This document shows, piece by piece, positions 36,662 through 44,315 of a stretch of DNA of 64,000 nucleotides (the first letter of the stretch is position 1; the number at the start of each line of letters is the position of its first letter). The translations under genes and the position numbers were made by a program. The stretch is from Porticoccus sp002390525. Lineage in GTDB: Bacteria; Pseudomonadota; Gammaproteobacteria; Pseudomonadales; Porticoccaceae. The notes beneath the pieces were generated by a model. That model searched no databases, was not told the DNA's origin, and worked only from the letters and a program-made list of their open reading frames with translations. The stretch is from assembly GCA_943846655.1 (NCBI GenBank), contig OX044352.1, positions 248,001-312,000 on the forward strand, in the 5' to 3' direction.

Positions 36662-38424
36662 CAAATGTCTCCCCCAGACTGATTGAGGTCCAAATCATGA
36701 TTTGTTACTACTGCTCTATCATTGTTTTCAATTTTTGGTGCAACTCTCAAAACTCTTAATGCCCTTTCAGTGACATTCGCATATACAGGGCCGGCAACCT
36801 TTCCACCGTAATGTTGGCCAGCTTTTGGGTCATTTATAATTACTACTGTGACCAAACGTGGTTTTTCTGCTGGGACTATGCCTGCAAATAAAGACACATA
36901 ACGTTTTTCTTCGTATCCACCCACCGTATTTTTATGGCTAGTGCCAGTTTTTCCGGCTACATTGTATGTATAAATAGCAGCATCTTCTGCGGTACCTCCA
37001 GAACGCGTCGCACCCATCATCATTCTACGAACTTTTATAACTAGTTCTGAGTCAACCACTTGCTCACCTTGTGGAGCTATATCTAATTTTTGCAGCGTAA
37101 GTGGTTTCTTTAGGCCGTTCGATGCTAAAACCGCATAAGCCTGAGCAATTTGGAGGGCAGTAGCATTCATGCTATACCCAATAGCAAGATTTGCTCTTTC
37201 AAGTTTCATGGAATTTCTATGAGAAGGTAATATACCTGACACTTCACCGGGAAATCCTACTCCAATAACTTCACCAAACCCTACTCTTGAAAATAAGTCA
37301 TGCATATCTTCTGGATCAACATCAAGGCCTAGCTTTATCGCACCAACATTACTAGATTTTTTTAATAAGTCATCAAGACTAATTTTTCCGTAGTTATGGT
37401 GATCTTTTATTATCTTTTTGCCTACTTGAATATATCCTGGATTCGTATCAATAATTGATCCAGAAGAAATCTTTTCATTTTCTAAGGCTGCTAATACGGT
37501 AAAAGGTTTAACTGTTGACCCTGGTTCATAAAAATCGAGAATAGCTCTATTTCTTGCGCCTTTGATTAGCTCATCAGAACTTAATCTACTTCTATTATTT
37601 GGATTATATGAAGGCTGGTTCGCCATAGCTAAAATTTCACCTGTATGAACGTCCAACACTAAGACTGATCCAGACTTAGCATTATTTTTTATAACAGCCT
37701 CTTTTAGCTCTGTGTAAGCTTTATGTTGCAATCTCATATCAATACTTAATGCTATATTCTGTCCGGGACTTGCATTTTTTTCCATCCCTAAATCCTTAAT
37801 AACACTCCCTCTTCTGTCTTTCAGTACTTTTTTCTTACCAGGAGTACCCGCTAAGATATGATCAAATGATTTCTCTATACCTTCTTGGCCTACATCATCT
37901 AAATTTGTTATTCCTACTATTTGTGAGGTGAGCTCACCTGCTGGGTAGAAGCGCTTATAAGTCTTCTTCATATAAATCCCTGAGATCCTTAAAGCACGAA
38001 TTTTTTCGGCTTTAGCAGGCTCAAGATCTTTTTTAAGTCGGAGGTGTATTCTGTGTGAATTTTTAGATAATTTTTTCTTTAAATTTATACTAGTCATTGA
38101 TAAATATCTGGCAAGATTTGAAAAATTAGGATGGTCGACATCTACCTGGCGTGGGTTAGCAGATACAATTATTACAGGACTACTGATTGCAAGTGGCTGG
38201 CCATTTCTATCTGTTATGACACCCCGATAAGCTGGGATAGACTCGTTATGCACTAGTTTCTTTTTAACTTTTCCCTGTAAAAATTCATATCCTTTATCCA
38301 CGTCAGCCAATACTTGTAATCCAGCTATATGCCAAATTGCTGCAATAGGTAATGCAAGCAGAGATGTTACCAGCAAAGTATATCTCCAGCGTGAAATATG
38401 TAACTTGTTTTTCTCCGATTTCAC
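36661..38424 (-). CDS. ftsI: septal peptidoglycan transpeptidase FtsI (PBP3)
   Basis: 587 residues. FtsI crosslinks septal peptidoglycan. A short cytoplasmic tail and one transmembrane helix (about 16-36) precede the pedestal domain. The penicillin-binding motifs are S303-T-V-K306, S357-S-N359 and KTGTS at 492-496. It starts with GTG at 38424 about 11 bases after an AGGA. The C-terminal 40 residues after the transpeptidase domain are variable. Confidence 0.96.
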   Translation of the reverse strand: MKSEKNKLHISRWRYTLLVTSLLALPIAAIWHIAGLQVLADVDKGYEFLQGKVKKKLVHNESIPAYRGVITDRNGQPLAISSPVIIVSANPRQVDVDHPNFSNLARYLSMTSINLKKKLSKNSHRIHLRLKKDLEPAKAEKIRALRISGIYMKKTYKRFYPAGELTSQIVGITNLDDVGQEGIEKSFDHILAGTPGKKKVLKDRRGSVIKDLGMEKNASPGQNIALSIDMRLQHKAYTELKEAVIKNNAKSGSVLVLDVHTGEILAMANQPSYNPNNRSRLSSDELIKGARNRAILDFYEPGSTVKPFTVLAALENEKISSGSIIDTNPGYIQVGKKIIKDHHNYGKISLDDLLKKSSNVGAIKLGLDVDPEDMHDLFSRVGFGEVIGVGFPGEVSGILPSHRNSMKLERANLAIGYSMNATALQIAQAYAVLASNGLKKPLTLQKLDIAPQGEQVVDSELVIKVRRMMMGATRSGGTAEDAAIYTYNVAGKTGTSHKNTVGGYEEKRYVSLFAGIVPAEKPRLVTVVIINDPKAGQHYGGKVAGPVYANVTERALRVLRVAPKIENNDRAVVTNHDLDLNQSGGDI

Positions 38425-38456
38425 TTGTTATCACATCCTATTAATTACTAAATTAT

Positions 38457-38768
38457 CTATGGAAAAATAGCTATAAATTCATCTCTTTTTGGCGCCTTCA
38501 TATTAAGTTTATTTATTGCTAATGATTCGATATTGTTCAATGAGGTGTGTGTCCCTTTTTCTATCAAGTATTTACCCCATGTTTCTTGTAAAATATTTGA
38601 CTCTCTTTCAAGATTTGCTATCTCGCTTGTCAATACACGGCATGCGTTACTGAGATAGACTACAGAAAGTGAAGAACCGATGACACTCACCCAAGCCGCA
38701 AATAACCAACGTCCAACATTTAGGCTATTATTTCTCTTCATAAATTTTATATTTCTTATACTTATCAT
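38457..38768 (-). CDS. ftsL: cell division protein FtsL
   Basis: 103 residues: a basic N-terminus, one transmembrane helix (about 20-41, WLFAAWVSVIGSSLSVVYLS) and a periplasmic coiled coil (LTSEIANLERESNILQETWGKYLIEKGT) followed by IESLAINKLNMKAP. Sequence is poorly conserved in this family, but the topology, size and position between rsmH and ftsI identify it. It begins two bases after the rsmH stop. An alternative ATG at 38741 cannot be excluded. Confidence 0.9.
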   Translation of the reverse strand: MISIRNIKFMKRNNSLNVGRWLFAAWVSVIGSSLSVVYLSNACRVLTSEIANLERESNILQETWGKYLIEKGTHTSLNNIESLAINKLNMKAPKRDEFIAIFP

Positions 38769-38770
38769 AC

Positions 38771-39706
38771 CTATACCAATTTTTGTGCAATTCGCATAAC
38801 AGCGCTTCTAGCCCTAATATTATTCTTTATCTCAAGATCAGATGATTTAATAGCTTTGGTTATTGAACGCATTCGTCGAATAATGTCTTTTTCCAAAACA
38901 GGGAATCCCTTTGGTATGTGCTGTCCTTTCTCTTGGTCTCTTATGAATCTTTTGACAATCCTGTCTTCAAGTGAATGGAAGCTGATTACTACTAATCGGC
39001 CACCTATTGCTAATATCTCTAAAATATCTGGTAATACATTTTTTAAGTCTTCCAGCTCCTTATTTATAAAAATCCTGATTCCTTGGAAGGCTCTTGTAGC
39101 TGGATGTTTATTTTTTTCCCATGCTGGATTTGCTTCCTTGACAATGTTCGCGAGCTGTTCAGTTCTTGTGATCGGCTTTTCAAGTCTAGCGCGGGTGATA
39201 GCTCGAGCAATCCTCTTGGAGTACCTTTCTTCTCCATATTCTGAAATAACTCGAGCAATATCACCCTCTTTAGCTATTGAAAGCCATTCAGCAGCGCTTA
39301 ATCCATATTCTGGATTCATTCGCATATCGAGGGGTCCATCTTTTAAAAAACTAAAGCCTCTGGCTGGATTATCAATTTGTGGAGATGAGACTCCCAGATC
39401 TAATAACACTCCAGCAACTTTTCCTGAGTATTGTTTCTGTTCAACTAATTCACGAATATTTGCAAAGGAGGTTTGTACAATTTCAAATCGAGCATCTCCA
39501 GAAAAATTTTTGTTTGCAACTTGACAAGCTTCAGGGTCCTTATCTACTGCTACTAGACTACCTCTATTACTAAGCTGTGATAGTATTAATGCAGTATGTC
39601 CACCTCTGCCAAATGTACCGTCAATATATATCCCGTCAGTATCTGTAATCAGTCCTGAAACAGCTTCCGTTAACAAAACAGTTTTGTGTTGTCCATCTGC
39701 TAACAT
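38771..39706 (-). CDS. rsmH: 16S rRNA (cytosine1402-N4)-methyltransferase
   Basis: 311 residues (MraW). It methylates N4 of C1402 in 16S rRNA using SAM. HKTVLLTEAVSGL is near residue 7, the SAM-binding DGTFGRGGHTALIL near 29-42, VLLDLGVSSPQIDNPARGFSF near 99-119, AFQGIRIFINKEL near 207 and VISFHSLEDRIVK near 235. RsmI, encoded about 1.2 kb upstream of mraZ, modifies the 2'-O of the same nucleotide, so both C1402 enzymes lie on either side of rnpB. Confidence 0.96.
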   Translation of the reverse strand: MLADGQHKTVLLTEAVSGLITDTDGIYIDGTFGRGGHTALILSQLSNRGSLVAVDKDPEACQVANKNFSGDARFEIVQTSFANIRELVEQKQYSGKVAGVLLDLGVSSPQIDNPARGFSFLKDGPLDMRMNPEYGLSAAEWLSIAKEGDIARVISEYGEERYSKRIARAITRARLEKPITRTEQLANIVKEANPAWEKNKHPATRAFQGIRIFINKELEDLKNVLPDILEILAIGGRLVVISFHSLEDRIVKRFIRDQEKGQHIPKGFPVLEKDIIRRMRSITKAIKSSDLEIKNNIRARSAVMRIAQKLV

Positions 39707-39716
39707 ATATTTTTAC

Positions 39717-40172
39717 CTATAAAGAAATAGACCGCATCTCTTCTGGAACATCAAGATCACCACCGGTATCAGCCAACCAATTTTCTCTACCTTGATTCCA
39801 ATTACTCTCACTCCAAATTTCAAATCTATGGCGTTGTCCAATCAAAATTACTTTTTTTTCAAGTTGAGCATAGTTTCTTAATTCTGTCGGGATGAGTATT
39901 CGACCACTGCTATCTAAATCTACTTCTTTTGCATGTCCAATTAAAAGTCTTTGTAATTTTCTTGTTGTTGAATTAAATGTTGGCAGTGTTGCAATCTCAG
40001 CTTCTATCCTTTCCCACTCTGCTAAAGGGTAAATTAGAAGGCATTTATCTTGTAGGTCAATTGTCACAATGAGATGTCCTGAGCATACTTTTAATAGTCC
40101 ATCGCGATATCTTGAGGGCATCGCGATGCGACCCTTGTCATCAGTATTAATTTCATTATTTCCTCTAAACAC
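39717..40172 (-). CDS. mraZ: transcriptional regulator MraZ
   Basis: 151 residues from a GTG start at 40172. MraZ represses its own dcw operon through repeats in the promoter and is a dodecamer of AbrB-like (SpoVT-type) domains. Two half-domains are visible: FRGNNEINTDDKGRIAMPSRYR (1-23) and VDLDSSGRILIPTELRNYAQL (about 85-105). The frame is open to GTG 40205, but that start would lie inside the MraZ operator, and the GTG at 40172 aligns with MFRG of E. coli MraZ (152 aa). Confidence 0.9.
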   Translation of the reverse strand: MFRGNNEINTDDKGRIAMPSRYRDGLLKVCSGHLIVTIDLQDKCLLIYPLAEWERIEAEIATLPTFNSTTRKLQRLLIGHAKEVDLDSSGRILIPTELRNYAQLEKKVILIGQRHRFEIWSESNWNQGRENWLADTGGDLDVPEEMRSISL

Positions 40173-40200
40173 TTTTGGCTCAATCCTATAAAAATTAAAT

Positions 40201-40225
40201 TCCACACTTGCCCACTTCTACCCAC
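40201..40225 (-). promoter_or_regulatory. MraZ operator: three direct repeats with 10-bp period
   Basis: Read on the minus strand, GTGGG (40225-40221), GTGGG (40215-40211) and GTGGA (40205-40201) are separated by exactly five bases each. This fits the E. coli MraZ operator of three TGGGN repeats with 5-base spacers. It lies just downstream of the promoter, 29 bases before the mraZ GTG, so MraZ would block transcription near the start site. Confidence 0.85.
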
Positions 40226-40232
40226 TTTTACA

Positions 40233-40260
40233 ACTATATGCTCAAGAAAGTCAAAGTCAA
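40233..40260 (-). promoter_or_regulatory. Pmra: sigma-70 promoter of the mraZ-ftsZ cluster
   Basis: On the minus strand TTGACT (40260-40255), a 16-base spacer and TATAGT (40238-40233) give five of six matches at each box. The predicted start, about 7 bases on, falls at the edge of the first MraZ repeat. TTGACT is directly duplicated (second copy 40254-40249). Confidence 0.75.
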
Positions 40261-40409
40261 GCCAAAAAACTCCTCTATGAAAGAAAATTTAGATTAAACT
40301 CAATCACTTGCGAATATTGACTACAAAAACGATGTCAGTTAGCCAGATTTCACTAGAAATCGCGGTTGAAGTGATTAAATGGAGATATATGTTGAAATTA
40401 CTGATGGGA

Positions 40410-40458
40410 GGCTAATCCTTGCAGAAATTAGATTCGCAAAAACACACAAGGATCAGCC
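40410..40458. repeat. 12-bp inverted repeat downstream of rnpB
   Basis: GGCTAATCCTTG (40410-40421) and CAAGGATCAGCC (40447-40458) pair over 12 positions, with one G-T wobble in RNA, around a 25-base loop. It begins 6 bases past the rnpB 3' end. There is no T tract after the stem on the minus strand, so it is not a standard terminator; it may protect or help process the rnpB 3' end. The rest of 40261-40464 shows nothing else I can name. Confidence 0.5.
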
Positions 40459-40464
40459 ATATTT

Positions 40465-40844
40465 AGAGTCAGTCTATAAGCCGGGTTCTGTCTTGAGCAA
40501 CCATTCCTCTAGGGCACGTGTCACCACGGGCCTCAAGCAACCTACCCGAATCCGACGCGGGCCGCGCCAAAGGATTCCTATTTGGTCTTGCTCCGAGCGG
40601 GGTTTACAATGCCACAAGCTGTTGCCAGTTGCGCGGTGCGCTCTTACCGCACCATTTCACCCTTACCTGTATCAAAATTATTGACCATCGGCGGTATATT
40701 TTCTGCTGCACTTTCCGTAGACTCGCGCCTCCCAGGTGTTACCTGGCACTCTGCCCTATGGAGCCCGGACTTTCCTCCCCTGATAACCTGATATCACCTA
40801 GGGAAATATCAAGAAAAAACAGCGGCGGTTGCCCAACCAACTCT
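40465..40844 (-). ncRNA. rnpB: RNase P RNA, bacterial class A
   Basis: The catalytic RNA that matures tRNA 5' ends. Read on the minus strand, GAGGAAAGTCCGGGC (about 40777-40763), GGTAAGGGTGAAA, GGTGCGGTAAGAGCGCACCG, GAGCAAGACCAAATAGG and ACAGAACCCGGCTTAT near the 3' end occur in the same order as in E. coli M1 RNA. The ends were set from helix P1: AGAGTTGGTT at the 5' end (40844-40835) pairs over 10 positions with GACTGACTCT at the 3' end (40474-40465). The 380-nt length compares with 377 in E. coli. It lies between mraZ and rsmI as in Pseudomonas. No clear promoter could be read. Confidence 0.97.
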
Positions 40845-40932
40845 AGAGATAGGTTACCATGAAATGTAAAATAATCTGATAAATATTTTAGCTACGGGTG
40901 ATGATCAACAATATTATAAAATGATATTTAAC

Positions 40933-41787
40933 CTACTGTTTCTTGAGGTCAAGAGCTAATTTATAAAATATATTTTTTTGAACTCCGGTTATCTTTGATC
41001 CCAAAGATACAGCTTGCTTTAAAGGTAACTCCTCTAATAAAACAGATAGTATCCGCTTTGAATCTTGAGCTTCTATTTTTTTTTCTGAGTAATCAGCTCC
41101 TGCTAAAACTATAACTATTTCACCCTTTTGTTGGTTTAAATCCTTTTCGATTATCTCCAATACACCCTCTAGGGTCCCAGATATAAAAGTTTCATAGGTT
41201 TTTGTTAACTCTCTAGCTAAGACAATTTTTCGCGAGGGGCCAATAACTTTTATCATATCTATAAGAGTCTCAAGTATTCGATGTGGCGCTTCATAAAAAA
41301 TTATAGTTCGATAATCTGTTGAGATATTTTGTATTTTTGAGATACGAGCGATAGATTTTGGCGGCAAAAATCCTTCAAAAATAAACCGATCGCTTGGCAA
41401 TCCTGATGCGCTTATTGCTGCTATAAGTGCACAAGGTCCGGGAACTGGGGATACTTTTATACTTTTATTCTTAGCAGCATTTACTAGTTTGTAGCCAGGA
41501 TCAGAAATTAATGGTGTTCCAGCATCACTAATCAGTGCAACAGATTTACCACATAAGAGCTCATCAATTATTTTTTTTACTTGTTTTTCTTCACTATGAT
41601 CGTGATAAGAAATCATAGGTGTTTTTATAGCGAAATGACTAAATAATCTACTACTTCTTCTTTTGTCTTCAACGGCTACTATATCAACAGTATTTAAAAT
41701 GCCCAAGGCACGTGGAGCTATATCGGTCATATCACCAATAGGGGTTGCTACGAGATAGAGTTCACCAATCATAAAATCACATATCAA
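40933..41787 (-). CDS. rsmI: 16S rRNA (cytidine1402-2'-O)-methyltransferase
   Basis: 284 residues (YraL). A tetrapyrrole-methylase-fold enzyme adding the 2'-O-methyl to C1402. LYLVATPIGDMTDIAPRAL is at about 10-28, VEDKRRSSRLFSHF near 39 (usually VEDTR), ALISDAGTPLISDPGYKLV near 84-102, VPGPCALIAAISASGLPSDRFIFEGFLP near 114-141 and FYEAPHRI near 163. An alternative start at ATG 41772 would begin MIGELYLVATPIG; neither has a clear ribosome binding site. In many relatives lpoA and yraN lie next, divergent; here they are missing and diaA follows directly. Confidence 0.94.
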   Translation of the reverse strand: MICDFMIGELYLVATPIGDMTDIAPRALGILNTVDIVAVEDKRRSSRLFSHFAIKTPMISYHDHSEEKQVKKIIDELLCGKSVALISDAGTPLISDPGYKLVNAAKNKSIKVSPVPGPCALIAAISASGLPSDRFIFEGFLPPKSIARISKIQNISTDYRTIIFYEAPHRILETLIDMIKVIGPSRKIVLARELTKTYETFISGTLEGVLEIIEKDLNQQKGEIVIVLAGADYSEKKIEAQDSKRILSVLLEELPLKQAVSLGSKITGVQKNIFYKLALDLKKQ

Positions 41788-41886
41788 CTTTTGGAATTAA
41801 ATTTTATATACTTGCCGCATACCGATAACATTTTAACTCTTTAACTTAATATATGAAATATTTCGATAGTTTCTTATATTTAAGCA

Positions 41887-41916
41887 CCGACAAACTAATG
41901 AGTGATAAGGTAGAAT
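41887..41916 (+). promoter_or_regulatory. possible sigma-70 promoter of diaA-dolP
   Basis: CCGACA (41887-41892), 18 bases, TAGAAT (41911-41916): four of six and five of six matches. It lies about 50 bases before the diaA ATG in the rsmI-diaA divergent gap, whose other bases show nothing definite. Confidence 0.3.
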
Positions 41917-41966
41917 GTAAGATTAAACTTCTTATATGAATTATTTGAGTGGACAAACATAGTGTT

Positions 41967-42551
41967 ATGGAAAAAATTGTTCTTTCACATTTTAATCAAA
42001 GTATTCAAGCAAAAAAGAATAGCGCTCAAATTTTAGCTCCACAAATAACCAGTGCAAGCAAAAAAATAGTAAGACAGCTTCTTAATGGTCATAAAGTACT
42101 ATCTTGTGGTAATGGTTTAGCTGCGGCTCTAGCAAATATAATCACTGAATCGCTTTTATTACAGTATAAGCTCGAACGACCTGGTTTGCCGGCAATATCC
42201 TTGAATGAAAGCGGAATACTCACATCAATATGTCATAAGAGTGGAAAAAGCCATGTATTTAGTAAGCAGATTTTAGCATTAGGTCAGCCTGGTGATTTAT
42301 TGATCGTATTTAGTGCCGGCACTAATCCCAGTAATCTAATTCAAGCAATCCAAGCAGCGCATGATAAATCTATGGAGGTAATAGCCCTGACTGGACAGCA
42401 AGATACAGACGTCTCCGCTCTACTAAATAATGAGGACATAGAACTAAGAATCGAACATAATGATATACATCAAATAAGTGAATTACAGATGTTAAGTATA
42501 TTTTGTCTTTGTGAACTGATAGATAAACAACTATTTGGAGGAGAAGGCTGA
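41967..42551 (+). CDS. diaA: SIS-domain DnaA initiator-associating protein DiaA
   Basis: 194 residues, a phosphosugar-binding (SIS) protein of the GmhA/DiaA group. In E. coli DiaA binds DnaA and helps its assembly at oriC. MEKIVLSHFNQSIQ aligns with the E. coli start MQERIKACFTESIQ, so I chose ATG 41967 over the GTG at 41949. ILLNGHKVLSCGNGLAA-type sequence, LGQPGDLLIVFSAGTNPSNLIQAIQAA and ELQMLSIFCLCELID are conserved. Typical GmhA active-site residues are not evident, and the neighbour dolP supports DiaA. Its stop overlaps the dolP ATG (TGATG). Confidence 0.88.
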   Translation: MEKIVLSHFNQSIQAKKNSAQILAPQITSASKKIVRQLLNGHKVLSCGNGLAAALANIITESLLLQYKLERPGLPAISLNESGILTSICHKSGKSHVFSKQILALGQPGDLLIVFSAGTNPSNLIQAIQAAHDKSMEVIALTGQQDTDVSALLNNEDIELRIEHNDIHQISELQMLSIFCLCELIDKQLFGGEG

Positions 42552-43123
42552 TGGCAGTTCGCTTGAAAAGTATAATCTTGGTCTATACTTTTTTTTTAAC
42601 TGGGTGCACTGAAATCATTCATGTTGCAACTGAAAATCCAATACAACCGGAACCAGAAAAAATTTCTATAGGAACCGATATTGATGACTGGGAGCTTGAA
42701 ACTTCAATCGGCGTTAATATTAAAAAAAATGGCCCTGAGTTAGAAAGCTCAAATATCAATGTAAATTCATACAATCGTGTTGTACTTTTGACGGGTCAAG
42801 CTCCATCAGCAGAAGCGAGAAGCGGCGCAGCAGAAGTTGCAAGACAATATCGAGGTGTGCGTCAGGTTTATAATGAAATTAAAATTAGTGGCCCTACCTC
42901 TTTGATTGCAAGAACAAATGACGCATGGCTAACTGCAAAAGTTAAACACAAACTAATGCGTAGCGATCAAGTTGAATCTTCTTCTATAAAAGTAGTAACA
43001 GAAAATGGGATAATTTATTTAATGGGTCTTATTTCACAAGAAAAGGCTAAAGAAGCTTTACGACTTACCAGTGAAATTGGCGGGGCCGTGAAAGTGGTGT
43101 CCGTTCTCGAATATACCGATTAA
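42551..43123 (+). CDS. dolP: BON-domain outer-membrane lipoprotein DolP (YraP)
   Basis: 190 residues. A lipoprotein signal with lipobox FLTGC puts the lipidated cysteine at residue 19. Two BON domains follow, about 48-115 (NRVVLLTGQAPSAEARSGAAEVARQYRGVRQVYNEI) and 122-190 (DAWLTAKVKHKLMRSD, NGIIYLMGLISQEKAKEAL). In E. coli DolP helps outer-membrane integrity and supports the BAM complex. GGAGGAGAAGG gives a strong ribosome binding site inside the end of diaA. It converges on the thiolase with two bases between stops. Confidence 0.92.
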   Translation: MAVRLKSIILVYTFFLTGCTEIIHVATENPIQPEPEKISIGTDIDDWELETSIGVNIKKNGPELESSNINVNSYNRVVLLTGQAPSAEARSGAAEVARQYRGVRQVYNEIKISGPTSLIARTNDAWLTAKVKHKLMRSDQVESSSIKVVTENGIIYLMGLISQEKAKEALRLTSEIGGAVKVVSVLEYTD

Positions 43124-43125
43124 TT

Positions 43126-44304
43126 TTAAATTAACTCAAGAGCGACAGATAATGCCTCTCCACCGCCAATACATATAGCAGCCACACCTTTTTGCTTATC
43201 GTAAGCCTGCATGGCTGATAGTAACGTCACTATTATTCTTGCTCCAGATGCACCAATTGGATGACCAAGTGCACATGCACCTCCATGTATATTAACTTTT
43301 TCATGCGGTAAATCTATCTCTTTCATCACCGCCATCGTCACAGCCGCAAAGGCTTCATTAATTTCATATAGATCAACATCATCTTTTGACCAATTAAGAT
43401 TCTTTAACAATTTTCTGATAGCGCCAACTGGGGCTGTGGTGAACCACTCTGGTTCTTGAGAATTACTTGTATATTTTGCAACTCTAGCTATAGGTTTTAG
43501 ACCGAGTTCTTTTGCAACAGATAATCTAGTCAAAACCAATGCTGCCGCCCCATCACTAATGGAGCTTGAGTTTGCAGCAGTTACAGATCCATCTTTTTTA
43601 AATGCTGGTCTTAGTTGTGGAATTTTTTCTTTATTGCCTTTACCTGGTTGCTCATCTTTATCGCAAAGGACTTCACCACGGCGTGTTTTAACAGTAAAAG
43701 GAGTAATTTCAGCATCAAACTTTCCAGAAGCGATTGCATCTTGGGCTCTTTGAAGTGAAGTAATAGCAAAAGCATCTTGATCTTCGCGACTAAAGTTATA
43801 CTTAGTACAAGTTTCCTCTGCAAACATCCCCATAGCACCTTTAGTATAAGCGTCTTCTAAGCCGTCTATAGTCATATGATCATATATAGTAGCATCACCA
43901 AAGCGATATCCACCTCTTCCTTGGGTCATTAAATATGGAGCATTAGTCATACTTTCCATGCCACCTGCAATGGAAATATCAGTGTGGCCCAAAGATAAAC
44001 TATCACATGCGTTCATAAAAGCTTTCATGCCAGAACCACATACCTTGTTAATAGTAGTACAATTTACAGAAATGGGTAAACCTGCGCCTATTGAAGACTG
44101 TCTTGCTGGTGCTTGCCTGAGTCCTGCTGCCAATACACATCCCATATCAACAGAATCTACTCTATCTAATGGGACTTGTGAGCGCTCAACAGCAGCTTTT
44201 ATTGCTGCGCTTCCTAATTCAGTAGATGGGACACCAGAAAATTGACCTTGCATACTTCCAATTGGTGTTCTTGCCATACCTACTATTACTATTGGATCAA
44301 ACAT
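43126..44304 (-). CDS. acetyl-CoA C-acetyltransferase (thiolase)
   Basis: 392 residues. It makes or cleaves acetoacetyl-CoA. The acylated cysteine is C89 in NKVCGSGMKAF, H348 lies in GGACALGHPIGASG, C378 in AICIGGGEAL, and NEAFAAVTM near 315 completes the active site. The G-HPIGASG form and length fit the AtoB/PhaA biosynthetic-type enzymes better than FadA. GAGG precedes the ATG. It sits between dolP and sspB, where Pseudomonas has nothing; no partner genes of polyhydroxybutyrate or ketone metabolism are near, so its pathway is open. Confidence 0.92.
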   Translation of the reverse strand: MFDPIVIVGMARTPIGSMQGQFSGVPSTELGSAAIKAAVERSQVPLDRVDSVDMGCVLAAGLRQAPARQSSIGAGLPISVNCTTINKVCGSGMKAFMNACDSLSLGHTDISIAGGMESMTNAPYLMTQGRGGYRFGDATIYDHMTIDGLEDAYTKGAMGMFAEETCTKYNFSREDQDAFAITSLQRAQDAIASGKFDAEITPFTVKTRRGEVLCDKDEQPGKGNKEKIPQLRPAFKKDGSVTAANSSSISDGAAALVLTRLSVAKELGLKPIARVAKYTSNSQEPEWFTTAPVGAIRKLLKNLNWSKDDVDLYEINEAFAAVTMAVMKEIDLPHEKVNIHGGACALGHPIGASGARIIVTLLSAMQAYDKQKGVAAICIGGGEALSVALELI

Positions 44305-44315
44305 AATGAAAACCT

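Noticed and set aside
38856..39524. A 222-codon plus-strand open frame.
   Set aside because: Antisense to rsmH, with no recognisable motifs or ribosome binding site.
40379..40862. Three overlapping plus-strand open frames of 69-114 codons.
   Set aside because: They lie antisense to rnpB; the conserved RNase P RNA blocks and helix P1 explain the sequence.
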